From assembly GCA_021292165.1 (NCBI GenBank), contig CM037878.1, positions 6,698,804 to 6,762,803 on the forward strand: DNA of 64,000 nucleotides. Reading direction: 5' to 3'. The DNA is from Shinisaurus crocodilurus (lineage: Eukaryota > Chordata > Lepidosauria > Squamata > Shinisauridae). The notes beneath the pieces are model-generated. The model saw nothing but the letters and a program-made list of their open reading frames with translations, was not told the origin of the DNA and searched no databases. Of this stretch, positions 20,400 to 32,160 are shown piece after piece; position 1 is the first letter of the stretch; each line of letters starts with the position of its first letter. The position numbers and the translations under genes are program-made.

Positions 20400-20752
20400 T
20401 ATGGGCGGAATCCAACTTGCGCCCCGCCAATTGCATTGCACAAGTGGCCCAGGCTGCTTGTGCAATGGTGATTTAGTGCTTCCGGGACAACCCGAAACAA
20501 GTGTAAACACTCATTTCTGGAAGGAGGCCGGTTGGTGGAACTCATATAAGGGAGCTCTGCTGAGCTGGTTCCTTCCAGAAACTAGCATTTCCTCTTGTCT
20601 GGGGGCTCACTTTTGGAAATGCTAAATCTCCCTTGTGTAAGCAGTGGGTCCCACTTGTGCAGTGGAATTGGCAGGACCCACCACTTGTGGAAGGGAATCG
20701 GCAGGCAGAAAGGAATCGGCGGGAGTGTAAACGGCCCATTGGATTCTGGCCA
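20400..20752. mobile_element. Palindromic MITE with internal arms
   Basis: Outer arms GGCGGAATCCAA and the inverse TTGGATTCTGGCC. Internal inverted pairs ATTGCACAAG / CTTGTGCAAT and CCACTTGTGCAGTGG. Family unknown; the duplication is not resolved. Confidence 0.5.
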
Positions 20753-20759
20753 ATGTTCT

Positions 20760-21370
20760 TAAAACAAGATTTAAAAAACATCTCAACAGATATTCCTTCT
20801 GATATTGACCGTCCCACGCAGTGCTTCACCTGCCCCACCTCTTTCCCCCAGTGACAGTATTTTCCTTTTCTCCCTAGATTCTGTTCCTTGCTGGTGCATT
20901 TTATAAAAATTGTTAACATCTGAATCTATAGCAATAAAATAGGATGTCTGTCCGTCCATCTCCCAGATGGAAAGAGCCATTCCTTCAAGACCATGAAACC
21001 TGGACACCTGAAACTTGGTGTGCACACAAAGAGGACCCCAGGGGTGTGTGCCTCCGGTTATTTTGTTTTTAATGCATTAATTAATTGGAATGTGTCCACG
21101 TGGTCGAAGGCTGCAGCAACCTCTTCGGTCACTAGCGTCAGGCTTTCCTAACTACTGCATAGCTGCAGCCCAGGCAGTGCGGAGCCGGGCAGATTAGTAG
21201 GCCGACTGGCCGAGGGCCAAAGTTACACACCCGTCCCGTCCCCTCCCCTTGCTGTGGGGCAGACCCCCCACCTCTGGGGAATGGAATGTACAGTCCAACT
21301 CTGATGGCTGCTTGAAGGCTTTTGCTAAAGGCTATTCCAACCCGTACGAAGCTGGATCCATCTGCTAGAA
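20760..21370. other. Intergenic, nothing recognised
   Basis: A stretch at 20930-21080 (GATGTCTGTCCGTCC, GAAACTTGGTGTGCACAC) has the look of a repeat but I cannot assign it. Confidence 0.4.
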
Positions 21371-21443
21371 CAGCATAGCTGGCTGGGGCATGCTGGGAGT
21401 TGTAGGCCAGAAACATCTGGGGACCCAAGGTTGGAGAACACTG
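21371..21443. mobile_element. Right half of a family A palindrome
   Basis: The left flank TGCTAGAA-CAG is followed directly by the central CATAGCTGGCTGGGGCATGC and a complete right arm to GAACACTG. The left arm is deleted after its first three bases. Confidence 0.75.
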
Positions 21444-22484
21444 ATATGGAAGAACCTGGAACAAATGGATTTTTTAAGGTGCCAAATAAATGTTTAAACC
21501 TGAAACAGCTGGAGAAATGAAGCTTTAAAGCAGGCAGCAGCCAGAGAGGCCTGCACAAATCATGGGGCAGGCGTGAGGATGCGCGGGAGATGCTGCAGGA
21601 ATGTGCAACAGTAGACAACTGAAGGCAGAGAGATCAGGGTACGCCCCATGACAGAGAAACACACACAGCTGCCCTTAGAGGGAGGTACTCAGCCGAGGTA
21701 TCGTTTGTGAAAATGGACTCTCCGTTTGCACACAGTAATGCCTCATATATGCATGCAATACGGGTGTGCAAACCGGGGTAGGCATATTATGGGTTTATAC
21801 AGTTTCAGCACTATCCCCTGCATTCATTTCTACTTTCCCCAAACCGTGATGAGCTCCATCTGCCATGGTAGGTGCCAGCATTCTTGCCTGAATCTCTGGC
21901 ATGTGTATTCTGGCTGGCAAGCACACGTAGCTAAAGTATTTTTTTTTTTTTCCTGCAGTCATGTGGGCTAGGAACTTGGCAAGCATGGAGTATTTCGCTC
22001 TCTCTAGCAGCACAGATGCATGTGGGAGAGCAGATAACCATCATGTTCTGGTGACAGCTGGGATCAGGCAGACAAAGGCACTTAAACACCCTCCTTAATG
22101 GGTTCTTTCTTGAGAGACTTTATAATTAAATCACCCATCACTCCTCTGTGTACTTTTCAAAGGCCCTGAAAAGCACCTCAATGATGCCTCCATAGAGAAC
22201 GGCATTCTTTTGATTCCGCGAGAAGACATCTCATTTCAGCACAGGACGGTGGCGAACCCGGACTCCGCTGCGTGTCTTCTCGTGGGAACTGAAGGATGTA
22301 ACTCTGTCTCTGTGGAAGAGCTGCCTCCACATCACTGGGCGCAAGCGGCATTTCTTTTTTTTTGCCATGCTCCGTGCTGAGCAAAAGATGAATGTGGCTG
22401 TCGTGCCTGCTCTTAAGATGCCTGTCAATAACAACCGTGCAGAATAGTTTGAGCAAATTAACCTAACCAGAACTTGCACAATTG
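21444..22484. other. Intergenic, possible conserved non-coding stretch
   Basis: No repeat recognised. 22090-22210 is unique-looking and AT-balanced (TTATAATTAAATCACCCATC). T-runs lie at 21938-21951 and 22352-22362. Confidence 0.4.
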
Positions 22485-22487
22485 TGT

Positions 22488-22590
22488 GTGGATCCGTAGC
22501 TCAGGGGGTAGAGCACACACTTTGTACATGGTAGATCCCCTGCTCAAACCGTGGCACCTTTATTTAGAAGGATCAGGTCGGTAGCAGGTG
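22488..22590 (+). mobile_element. tRNA-derived SINE head
   Basis: GTAGCTCAGGGGGTAGAGCA (box A) and a degenerate box B GATCCCCTGCTCAAACC, then a truncated body. Not a functional tRNA: there is no matching acceptor stem. Confidence 0.65.
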
Positions 22591-22591
22591 A

Positions 22592-22998
22592 ATCATAGAA
22601 TCATAGAAAAGTAGAGTTGGAAGGGGCCTACCAGGCCATCGAGTCCAACCCCCTGCTCAATGCAGGAATCCAGGTCAAAGCATCCCTGACAGATGTCTCT
22701 CCAGCTGCACCTTGAATGCCTCCAGAGTGGGAGAGCCCACCACCTCCCTAGGTCGTTGGTTCCATTGTCTTGTTGCTCTAACAGTCAGGAATTTTTTCTT
22801 GATGTTTAGGTGGAATCTGGGTTCCTGTAACTTGAGCCCATTATTCCGTGTCCTGCAAACTGGGATGATCGAGAAGAGATCCTGGCCCTGCTCTGTGTGA
22901 CATCCCTTCAAGTACTGGAAGAGTGTGATCATATCTCCCCTCAGTCTCCTATTCTGAAGGCTAAACATGCCCAGTTCTTTCAGACTCTCATAGGGCCT
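22592..22998 (-). mobile_element. CR1 LINE 3' end, minus strand
   Basis: The minus strand is open for [40 protein letters not shown] and HLSGML. The reiterated ATCATAGA tail is at the left. Confidence 0.88.
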
Positions 22999-23059
22999 TG
23001 AGGAGATATGAAGAGAAAGGGTACTCTACCCGGAAATCTGGGGAGCGGCTGGCTGGAAC

Positions 23060-23200
23060 AATGCCTTAGGACAGCGGCGTTGGCCTGGGGGCCAAATATC
23101 AGCCTTGGGGGCCAAGTTCAGCCCACCTGGGGTCCCAGCCTGGCTCTCCAGGGTCTCCAAGATGGCCCCGCCCCCTTCCGCAGGCATGAGGTGGTTCCCA
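23060..23200 (+). mobile_element. Family F hAT-like remnant
   Basis: GACAGCGGCGTTGGCCTGGG, GGGGCCAAGTTCAGCCC and CAAGATGGCCCCGCCCCC resemble the ends of family F; the middle is lost. Confidence 0.4.
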
Positions 23201-23640
23201 CTCCACCCCACAATCGGGGACCCGACACAGGCCCATGATGTACGCAAGACATGCCCCTGGTGCCTCGGGCCAAGCGGTGACCAAGTCCACGCAGAGAGGA
23301 GCATGCCGGCACCGGCAGAATAAACCATGCTCCTCCAAAAAAACCTTCTGCAGTCACCCCTGATGCGGCTCCCCTAGCAGATTACAGAATGAGAAGGGAC
23401 CCCTGGAGACCCTTGTCTTGTGGATTAAGAAAGGGCACTGGACACTCAAGGCTTCCCCAGCAGATGGCATCCCAATCGTTGCTTGAAAGAAACCCTCCAG
23501 TCCAGAGAAGAAGGTTTTGCAAACTCTCCTCGCTCAGGCTCCTTGTTCCATTGCCTGGAGCGTCTGGAAGCACTCGCTGCTGTCTAACTTCCGTCTACCT
23601 GTTAGAGGATAAGGCTGTCAAGGGCTGCTGCTAGTCATGG
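23201..23640. other. Intergenic, nothing recognised
   Basis: GC-rich; short frames on both strands without family resemblance. Confidence 0.4.
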
Positions 23641-23800
23641 CTATATATCATTTCCAGTACTCGGGACGGCATGCCACTAAATTACCAGTTGCTGGAAAAC
23701 ACAAGGGTGCCGGGACATCTGTTTGGCCCACTGTGGGAACAGAATGCTGGATTAGGCAGGCCATAGGTCTCATCCAGGAGGGTTCTTCGTGTGGTTTTTA
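23640..23800 (+). mobile_element. Squamate retroposon 3' fragment
   Basis: GGCTATATATCATTTCCAGT, CCAGTTGCTGGAAAAC, CACTGTGGGAACAGAATGCT and TCATCCAGGAGGGTTCTTC follow the order seen at 24050 and 41055. Confidence 0.65.
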
Positions 23801-23991
23801 CACCCATGCTTTGTTTTGTTTTTGCTTCTTGATCTCTCTTTTCTGGTTGGGCTGAATAAGGTTTACAGTTTACACTTTTCTTTTTAAATCTTTGAGAAGG
23901 ATAGACATATACCCCTTCCACCATAATATTTTTTATCATAGGATTTGCCTTCCTCCTCGGGGTATTTATATCCCTTAAAAGGATGTCAGAA

Positions 23992-23992
<1 letters not shown>

Positions 23993-24023
<31 letters not shown>
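23993..24023 (+). repeat. (GT)n microsatellite
   Basis: About fifteen GT units, apparently inside the retroposon fragment at 23940-24225. Confidence 0.95.
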
Positions 24024-24024
<1 letters not shown>

Positions 24025-24225
24025 CACTCCAGCCACAGAAGACAGGACGGTATGCCTCTGTACTCCAGTCGCTGGGGAACATGGGCGGGAAGATGCTGTT
24101 GCACTCATGTCCCTGCATGTGGGTTTCCGGTGGGCAGCTGGCTGACCACTGTGCGAACAGAATGCTGGACGAGACGGACCCTTGGTCGGATCCAGCAGGG
24201 CTCTTCTGACGTTCTTGTGACAAGA
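24024..24225 (+). mobile_element. Squamate retroposon 3' fragment
   Basis: CAGTCGCTGGGGAACATGGG, TTGCACTCATGTCCCTGC, CCACTGTGCGAACAGAATGC and GATCCAGCAGGGCTCTTCTG. Same family as 3807-4570. Confidence 0.7.
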
Positions 24226-24459
24226 AGCGATGGCGGTTGCATGACACAGAGATGCGGATGGGCATTGGACGGTGTGTGACAGTGAAGCGTAGTAGTCGAA
24301 GGCCATTAATAGGGATGGAGGGGTATGTGGCTTGGCCAACCCCTCTCCTCCCCCAAAACACTTTTCAAAGTAGCTCAGGAATAAAATTTGACGCTAATCA
24401 AGGCACTCACTCCTGCCACGTGAATTCACTAGTCAAGGCTTCACGACGTCTATGCTGCT

Positions 24460-25095
24460 TGCATTGCGGCTTCTCTCGCCTAGACTACTGTAATGCGCTC
24501 TACGTGGGGTTACCCTTGAAGACAGTTCGGAAGCTTCAGCTGGTACAGAACGCGGCGGCTCGCCTGATTAAGGGCAGCCGCCGGCGGGATCACATCACGC
24601 CAGTGCTTAATGAATTGCACTGGCTACCAGTTGCTTGCCGAGCCGAATTCAAGGTGTTGCTTTTGACCTTTAAAACCCTACACAGCTCCGGCCCAACTTA
24701 TCTCAAGGAGCGCCTCCAGCAACATCAAGTAGGCCGCTCAACAAGGTCTGCCACGGACGGCCTTCTCCTTATCCCATCAGCCAGAGCAGCCAGGCTGGTG
24801 GGGACTAGGAAGAGGGCCTTCTCTGTGGCGGCCCCCACATTATGGAACTCCCTCCCTAGTGACCTTCGCCATGCCCCCTCCGTGATGAGCTTCCGCCGTG
24901 CATTAAAAACATGGCTGTTCAGGCAGGAATATGGGGTGGGTTAGGTTTTTAATAAGAATTTTTTATATTGTTTTAATCATTATATTTTATTGTGTTGTTT
25001 TACTGTATTTTAATTGTACATCGCCCAGGGTGGCCGGGTGACCGGCCAGATGGGCGATTAATAAATATAATAAATAAATAAATAAAATAAAATAA
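24460..25095 (+). mobile_element. L2-like LINE 3' end, longest open copy
   Basis: An open frame runs from [20 protein letters not shown] through [20 protein letters not shown] to KTWLFRQEYGVG at 24944. A UTR with GGGTGGCCGGGTGACCGGCC and a TAATAAATATAATAAATAA tail follows. The 5' boundary is between about 24460 and 24480. Confidence 0.88.
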
Positions 25096-25415
25096 ATTCT
25101 ATCAGGAGTAACCAACAACAGTAGTTCTCTGGACTGACGTCAAGGACAGGCGTGGAGTCTGGAGGAGGACTGGAGTCACTCCTCCTCTTCACCGTTGCAC
25201 GCAACCTGCTTGTTCACCTGCCTCACTCTGGCCGGACAAGGGAGGCGGCAAGGAGGAGGAGCCGCCTGTGGCTACGGCCTACTCACTCTCTGGCTCTCTG
25301 CCTGACGAGCAAGCGAGTGGCAGCAAGGAGGAGAACTAGGAGGAGCAGCACCAGCAGCAGCTGGTGAGCACGGTGGTGAGAAGGCAGGCCCACTGAGGGG
25401 GGAGCGGGCCCACGG
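25096..25415. other. Intergenic, GA-rich
   Basis: Repeated GGAGGAG-type triplets; nothing recognised. Confidence 0.4.
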
Positions 25416-26036
25416 AGGTTATAGCTTCCAAATCGGGGGAAGTGATAATTCCCCTTTACTCGGCACTGGTTAGGCCTCATCTTGAGTCCTGCGTCCAGTT
25501 CTGGGCACCTCACTTTAAGAAGGACATAGACAAACTGGAGAGGGTTCAGAGGAGGGCAACAAGGATGATCAAGGGACTGGAAACAAGGCCCTATGAGGAG
25601 AGACTGAAAGAACTGGGCATGTTTAGCCTTCAGAAGAGGAGACTGAGGGGAGATATGATCGCACTCTTCCAGTATTTGAAGGGATGTCACACAGAGGAGG
25701 GCCAGGATCTCTTCTCGATCATCCCAGTTTGCAGGACACGGAATAATGGGCTCAAGTTACAGGAACCCACCTAAACATTCCTAAGTTCCTAAGTTACCAG
25801 ATTCCACCTAAACATCAGGAAAAATTTCCTGACTGTCAGAGCAATAAGACAATGAAACCAACTACCTAGGGAGGTCGTGGGCTCTCCCACTCTGGAGGCA
25901 TTCAAGGTGCAGCTGGACAGACATCTGTCAGAGATGCTTTGACCTAGATTCCTGCATTGAGCAGGGGGTTGGACTCGATGGCCTTGTAGGCCCCTTCCAA
26001 CTCTACTTTTCTATGATTCTATGATTCTATGATTCT
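25416..26036 (+). mobile_element. CR1 LINE 3' region, plus strand, with internal duplication
   Basis: The open frame [20 protein letters not shown] ... GLKLQEP stops at about 25770, where CCTAAACATTCCTAAGTTCC duplicates part of the next segment. Coding then resumes (QWNQ... region with a stop) to the 3' UTR and three ATTCTATG units at the end. Confidence 0.88.
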
Positions 26037-26254
26037 GTTGAGGGGAAATAATATGGCCGTGCATATCCAGTATTCCCTCGCAACAGTTAAGGGAGTCTGT
26101 GTGATCTGATTTTTGAAAAGGTCATTCCAGTTAACGAATATTCTACCCAGGGGAATTATAGAGGTGGTCACATTCCCCTCCAGAATTCTTCTGGAGCCAT
26201 CCTTGGGAAACCACAGCAGCAAACTAATGCTACATATTTGTTGACTGACTGACT

Positions 26255-26580
26255 GACTGTTCTTTTAAGCTGCCCAATAACCAAAGTTCTCTGGGTTGTG
26301 TACAATACATTAAAAACATAAAATACAAAAATACAAAGAATAAAAACAGCACAGAATAAAACCAAGATAAAACCAGCAGCAGAATATAGCATTAAAAGCA
26401 CCAAAAGGCTGCTCTTAAAATGCCTAGGAGAATAAAAAGTTCTTCACCAGGCTCCAAAAAGACCACAGTGTAGGTGCCAGACAAGCCTGTCAGGGGAGGG
26501 GCATTCCACAAATAGGGAGCCACCACTGGAAAGGCCCTTTCTCTCGTAGCCTCCTGGCTTGCCTCATTAGGCAATTGGAG
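26255..26580 (-). mobile_element. Decayed LINE 3' end, minus strand
   Basis: GCCCAATAACCAAAGTTCTC at the left. On the minus strand, ERAFPVVAPYLWNAPP is the L2/CR1-group C-terminal motif; stops follow. Confidence 0.7.
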
Positions 26581-27331
26581 GTGGGTTTCAGATGATGATC
26601 TTAATGTCCAAGCAGGTAAATCCAGGTAGTTGGATCTTCCATCAGTAATGCCCTAGCTAGCTAGCTAGCTACCCTTGGCCAGGTGCAAACCCCGCAGGGG
26701 CAGGAAAATGACAAAAGAGCGTTCACACACACACACCCCGCGCGCAAAACGGATTCAGAGGCATGGAGTTTGGCAACCTCCTGCCCCCCACCCACCCAGG
26801 AAATGTGGGGCAAATGCCCAACTCTCCCCAAGTTTTGTGCTCGCTGTTTGTTGAGGAAGTTATTTGGTGCGCCGCCCGCTTCTGAGATGGCTTAGCTCAA
26901 ATAAAGGGCCGGGGAAGGGCTTTGCCCCTCATTCCTGTTCTCCTCCTCCTTTTGTTCGGCCCAAACTCCCAAGGCCTGCCAAGCCCCCGCAGCGCAGGAG
27001 TGGTGAAGCAACACGCCACAGACCGGCCCATTAGCAGCCAGTGGTTATTTCTGTAAGCTGAGCCCGCAGCAGGGCAGCGTCTAAAAGGCAGAATTAAGTC
27101 TAATGTAAACAGCGATGGGCCCATTCCTGTTTGTGTTTCGGTCCGATTGTATAAGTGTTTTTATGATTTGTCAGAGATGATAGGGCTCTGCCAGGTTGGC
27201 TTCCACCAACCCAGGGGACTTAAGGAACAATTAGGCAGCCCCCCAATTCTCCACTGATTAAAAATGATGGGCTGGCTGGGGGAGGCCTATGGCCCAGTTT
27301 TGGATCTGGCATATAGAACCTTACATTAGTA
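26581..27331. other. Intergenic with short CTAG repeat
   Basis: (CTAG)n at 26651-26672. The stretch 27040-27170 is unique-looking and could be conserved non-coding DNA. No gene recognised. Confidence 0.4.
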
Positions 27332-27582
27332 CAGTAATACCTTGGATTGCAAGTAACTTGGTTTGAGAGCGTTTTGCAAGACCAGCAAATTTTTAAATAT
27401 TTATTTAATATTTTTTTACTTGATATACAAGCGACGTCTTGCAAGACAAGTACTGTAGTACAGCTTAAATTAAAAATCTCTGTACAAATTTTTTTGGGGG
27501 GGATTTTGTTTTGATATAAGAGTGTTTTGGATTACAAGCATGTTTCCGGAACAAATTATGCTCTCAATCCAAGGCATGACTG
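27332..27582. mobile_element. Tc1/mariner-type MITE, copy 2 (251 bp)
   Basis: Same TIR as 17451-17704 (CAGTAATACCTTGGATTGCA) with TA at 27330-27331 and 27583-27584. The centre differs by a T/A-rich segment. Confidence 0.85.
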
Positions 27583-27739
27583 TACTCAGAATATCTCCTC
27601 ACTGATTCCCACGTACAGGATCCATCTCACTTAGAGCTGATTTTACAGCCATTCGTGGGTGGGGTGGAGGAAAGAAACTGCCCCTGACAATTGGGTAGGG
27701 GCTAAAGAACTACCCTGCACCTTTACTGGAGTGGGAGAG

Positions 27740-28050
27740 GGGGGATTCATGAAGTTGGCACAAGGAGACAGGACCAAAGCAAAATGGGCAGGGCCAAAAT
27801 ACCCCCCAAACCAGCATATTGTAGCTTAAAGCTCTTATTGCCAGTAAATCAGCCTTCGGAGGGGCTTCTTGTCCGTTTGGCATGGGGGACGATGTACGAA
27901 AGCTGGGAACCACCAGATGATCGGTGGTTGAGAGAAAAGGGAGGGGTCCAGGGGAGCAGGGCGTGGCCACCTGTGGAAACCCAGAGGGCTGGAGTGGGAC
28001 CCCCAGTGGGCCGGCCTTGGTCTGCGGGCCTGAGATTCAACACCCCTGAG
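27740..28050 (+). mobile_element. hAT-like MITE, family F, copy 2
   Basis: CAGGGCCAAAATACCCCCC, GCATATTGTAGCTTAAAGC, GGGAACCACCAGATGATCGG and the right end GAGATTCAACACCCCTG. The left end is decayed. Confidence 0.6.
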
Positions 28051-28114
28051 GTGTGGGGTCCTTCCGGCCTGTATATGTGGAACGGGAATTGGGGGCACAA
28101 TTTTCAGGTCATTC

Positions 28115-28356
28115 CATTTATTTATTTATTTATTTATCTATTTATTTATTATTGATTATTAATTTTTATATACTGCCTTATGTGCTGAAAAGGTGGTGTA
28201 CAGCAATTTAAAACACAAGAATTTTTTAAAAAAAAAGACAAAAAGAATAAAATAATATATTCAAAAAATAGTATCAGTAGAAATGGCGGCTGGTCAGCCA
28301 AGGAAGGCCTCCTGAAATATAGATGTTTTCAGGAGGTGCCGGAAACAACACACAGA
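28115..28356 (-). mobile_element. Decayed LINE 3' end, left part, minus strand
   Basis: TTTATTTA-rich end, CTTATGTGCTGAAAAGG, AAGGAAGGCCTCCTGAAAT. It continues at 28762 beyond the nested family D element. Confidence 0.6.
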
Positions 28357-28761
28357 CTGGGTTCAGGCAACATGATAATCTAGGGATGTAACCAGGAGTC
28401 TCGGGGTTGAGCATGGGTTGAGCATGGGTTGAGCATGGGTTGAGCATGGGTTGAGTGAGTGTTGTGGTTGAACTGTGGATTGTTGTTGAAATGTGGGTTA
28501 TTGTGTTGTCTGAACCCAGCTGTGCTAACAAGCCATGGCTTGTTAACCATGAACAACCCATGAAGAGAATCCATGGTAATTATTGTTGGGTTGATTATTG
28601 TTGGGTTGTGAACTGTGGGTTGCTCACCATGGTTTGTTATCTTGGCTGGGTTCAGACAACACAATAACCCACGTTTCAACAACAATCCATGGTTCAACGA
28701 CAACCTACACTCAACCCATACTCAATCCTTGAGTGTGGGTTATCATGTTGTCGGAACCCAG
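28357..28761. mobile_element. Multi-arm palindromic MITE, family D, copy 2
   Basis: Outer arms CTGGGTTCAGGCAACATGAT / ATCATGTTGTCGGAACCCAG. Inner arms GTTGTCTGAACCCAGC / GCTGGGTTCAGACAACAC. Near 28408-28452 a GAGCATGGGTT unit is repeated in tandem four times. It splits a decayed LINE. Confidence 0.75.
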
Positions 28762-29000
28762 TCAACGTTGCTGCCTGCCTGACCTCCAGAAGCAGGGAGT
28801 TCCATAGAAAGGGGGCCACCACATTGAAGCCTCTCTCTGGGTGGACTCCAATCAGGCCGTAGGTCCACGTGGAACCACCAGGAGAATGTCTACTTGAAAC
28901 ATCAGTTCCAGAAGATGGCGTTGGGGGATTTTTCCTCTGCCCTATGGCATTTGTACTATGGAATGCCCCGTGCCTCACAGTCTGGTCATGCATGCAGTTG
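28762..29000 (-). mobile_element. Decayed LINE 3' end, right part, minus strand
   Basis: CTCCAGAAGCAGGGAGTTCC and AGGGGGCCACCACATTGAAG; on the minus strand, ERGFNVVAPFLWNS is the LINE C-terminal motif. Confidence 0.65.
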
Positions 29001-29760
29001 AGGCTTGAGTATCCACCTTAAACTGCTGAGATCATCTGAGGCTTTGGGGCGCTGAACATCCACTGGTTGGAGCAAGGCATGTGATAAGGCCTGACTCTGC
29101 CTCTTGCACCTTAAATGCTCCCAGGGCAGGCTGGCTCCCGGGTTTGTGTGATAGAGGAGATTCGCCTGCAGCTCTTTTCTACTCCTAGTAGTCAGCACTA
29201 GTAGCCAGCCTTCCTTGTTAGGTGGGATAGCCACATTTCTAGATGGGGCACTTCGGGGGGGGAGCGCATAGCGCCAGCCAATCCCCCCGACTGGTGGAGA
29301 GGATCTGAAAGGGAAAGGCAGTGACCCTCCTCCTCCATGCAGAGAGCGTGCTAAATGACAAAACGGGCTACGTAAAGGTCAAGTTAGCCAAAAATTTAGT
29401 ATGAACACCAGGAATTTAATGACTGGCATATTTATTTATTTTTTTGCTTCTGGCATGTTTTCGACTGGCATAAGAAAAAAAAGATGTTCAGGATACAGTG
29501 AACAAAGGGATAGCAAAAAGTGTAAAGCAAACAGAATAATTTATGCTATAACTAAGAAGTTAAAAACTAGTGTGGAGCTTGTTTTTCTCAGCTTTTTAAC
29601 TAGTTTGCGATAGTGTTTGGAAACAGTTTGCGGAAAGCAATGGGATTTATTTATTTATTTTTTACTGGTTGCTGGGTTGATTTTTCTGCCCAGAAACCCT
29701 GAAAAGGCCTCATGCAGAACTGCGCACATTGGGAAAATCAGAAATGAGGCCTGAGTTACA
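29001..29760. other. Intergenic, nothing recognised
   Basis: The right half is AT-rich with TTTATTTATT runs. No gene or named repeat. Confidence 0.4.
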
Positions 29761-29768
29761 GCCTAGGT

Positions 29769-30681
29769 CAGTGATGGCGAACCTATGGCACGGGTGCCAC
29801 AGCTGGCACGCAGGGACCTCTCTGTGGGCACTCGAGCCATTGGTCACCAGATCGCGAAAAGACTGTCCCCTTCTGCAAAATACTAATGATCTTGTTCTTT
29901 CTCACAGTGTGGAACAGAATGATTTTATTCTAGAATTCCTGTTACAGAATTCTTTTCTACATTGTTATCACATTTAAAAGATTTTGAAGAATGATGCACA
30001 CAGCATGGCTTGGATGTAAAGCCCTAACAGTGGACCTGAGTGCTGCATGTGTTGCTCTCAAACTAACGGAGTATGAGCCAAGGTTTGACAAATTATCAGC
30101 ATGCATGCAGCAATAGCAAAAATCACATTAATTGTGCAAAAGCATGCCCAATGCAAACTTTTACCTAATGCAGTGTTTGCAGTCCAAGACATAAAGTGTT
30201 TAAAATGTGTTAAGCACGTTTAGTTTTCTTGTTTATCTTGCTCATCCTAGTACAGGTTGACTTTTACTTTTGCTAATCCGACACCTGTAGAAGCAGGGAA
30301 AGGACCCGGGGTAAAGCTTGCTCCATACAATTTCAGTCTGGCATATAATCATATTGCAAGTTGAGAATCCCTTATCCAAAAATACATGTGCCTAATTATT
30401 TAAAAAGTTTGTATAAATTCCCTTCAGGTTATGTGTACAATGTAGTACTATAATAATTTTTTGAGTTGATTTTTTTTCCAACAAAAAACTGTATCATTGA
30501 AAGCTCTGTTATTGTGTTCTTCTTTAAAGACAAAAGATGTTAATTAGTTTGGACAACTGTATGAGTTGTTTTTCTAAAACTAAAACCTCGGGTTTAATTG
30601 CAGTGTTGGCACTTTGAAATAAATAAGTTGGTTTTGTGTTGCAGTTTGGGCACTCGGGCTCAAAAAGGTTCGCCATCACTG
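29769..30681. mobile_element. Non-autonomous hAT element, family G, copy 1 (913 bp)
   Basis: TIR CAGTGATGGCGAACCT at the left and AGGTTCGCCATCACTG at the right, with perfect 8-bp duplications GCCTAGGT (29761-29768, 30682-30689). Subterminal GGCACGGGTGCCACAGC and TTGGGCACTCGGGCTC follow. No transposase frame. Nearly identical to 47295-48216, so probably recent. Confidence 0.92.
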
Positions 30682-30689
30682 GCCTAGGT

Positions 30690-31379
30690 GGCCGGCCAGC
30701 CAGCCAGCTAACTGTAGCGTGCACAGCAGTGTTTCTATTCCTCGAGGGTGGTTTTTTCATCCTGCCATCAAGTACTCAAGAAAAAGAAGAAGAAAATAGC
30801 CACCGTGATTGTGAGTATAGAGAGTGCTTTAAAAGAGTAAAGGGTAATTTAGGGTAGATATTTTTTTTTCAGATCATTTAAGTTATCTCTTTATTTTACC
30901 CTTTAGCAGTAAGTTCTGCTTTACTCTTCATAATAACTGCAGAATGAACAAATTCTTGTTTCTTACTGCAGGCAAAGAAGCGGGCTTCTTTATTGCTGCC
31001 TGGGTAGAGAGAACACAACTGAAACTGAAACTGAAACTGAAAAGCAGAGCAAAGGAAAGTCCAAGGGGTGGAGTCTAACTTCAGCCCCTAATACAAAGTC
31101 CTAATATTTAACTCTTCATTGGTCATGCTACTGTGCAGGCTGTTTTTTTCGGGATCACTTAAGCCATTATAGGGGGATTGTGATCATGCCAAATCCACCC
31201 TCAGTCAGGGAAAGTCTGGAGCGAGCAGACTTTGGGGCGCTCTTCCAGATGAGGCTTTTGTTCTGCACTCGCCCTGCCTTATTCACTGCATTTTTCAGAG
31301 GGTCCTGTTCTTAAATTGCTCCTGTTCTTCAAACAAGCCGCCATTCTTTAAATGGAGGCTGTGATTGTCTGTCATGTCA
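30690..31379. other. Intergenic with a GAAACT tandem
   Basis: 31021-31042 is three GAAACT units plus GAAA, an interferon-response-element-like pattern. No gene recognised. Confidence 0.45.
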
Positions 31380-31629
31380 CAAATTAAAAAGGCAAAAAGG
31401 ACCGAAATACCAAAAAAAGATCTGCATCTCTTAGCTTAAAACTCATCCTGCCAGCAACACAAGCTTGGGAGAGGCATTCCCATCCTTTCAGAATTGGGGG
31501 GCTGGGACTGTGCAAAAGCTGGGAAGCCACCCAATGATCAGTGGTCCAGGGGGGAGGGGGTGTGGCCAGGGGAAGGGGGTGTGGCCAGGGGAAGGGGGTG
31601 TGGCCATCTGAGGTCCCCCACCCCTGACT
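31380..31629 (+). mobile_element. hAT-like MITE, family F, copy 3
   Basis: AAAAAGGCAAAAAGG, CTTAGCTTAAAACTCATCC, GGGAAGCCACCCAATGATCA. A GGGGTGTGGCCAGGGGAAG unit is repeated, then a GGTCCCCCACCCCTG end. Confidence 0.55.
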
Positions 31630-32040
31630 TGGGATGTGTAGAGATTGACCTACTAACAGGGAGTGGGTGCAGCTTTTTTTGGCTACTTGGGGAGGCTGGT
31701 CCCTTGTCCCCCACCCTTTTGCTCCTCAGAAGGCCCCTGTCCTTACTTCTGAAGCCAGCCCTGATATTCTCTTGGTCTCCCCCCCCCCATGTTTTGGAAG
31801 GACTGCCTGCCTGCTGACACTTAACACGTAACTCATTTGCGGGGCTCCCTGCCACCAGCCGTCCTGATGGCCCCAAGCTTAAGTGACTTCTCAGAAGGAC
31901 CAGGCAGACTTGTGGAAGAGGAGGGGAGGTCTATTCGTGGTTCCCAGCCATGGCGGCTAAGCAGGACCCCCGTCTTCAGGAGCAGGAGGCCGCTCTGCAC
32001 CGGTCGTGCTGGGATTCAGCAGCAGCGGAGAGTTTATCCC
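31630..32040. other. Intergenic, nothing recognised
   Basis: No gene; mixed GC-rich sequence. Confidence 0.4.
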
Positions 32041-32160
32041 CAACTGTGATCTTTCCAGAGGTATCTGACTAGCCGCTGTTGGAAACAGAATTCTGGGCTA
32101 GATGGAGCTCCCCGCTCTGGTCTGATCCAGCTGGCCTCTCCTTCTGCCCTTCTGTTCTAA
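32041..32160 (+). mobile_element. Squamate retroposon 3' fragment
   Basis: GCCGCTGTTGGAAACAGAAT, CTGGGCTAGATGGAGC and GTCTGATCCAGCTGGCC, then an A-run. Confidence 0.6.

Noticed and set aside
22488..22560. Functional tRNA gene
   Set aside because: Box A and a weak box B exist, but no paired acceptor stem; fits a SINE head.
28380..28703. CRISPR-like or tandem coding repeat at the GAGCATGGGTT units
   Set aside because: Units are contiguous without spacers and lie within a palindromic transposable element of a eukaryote.
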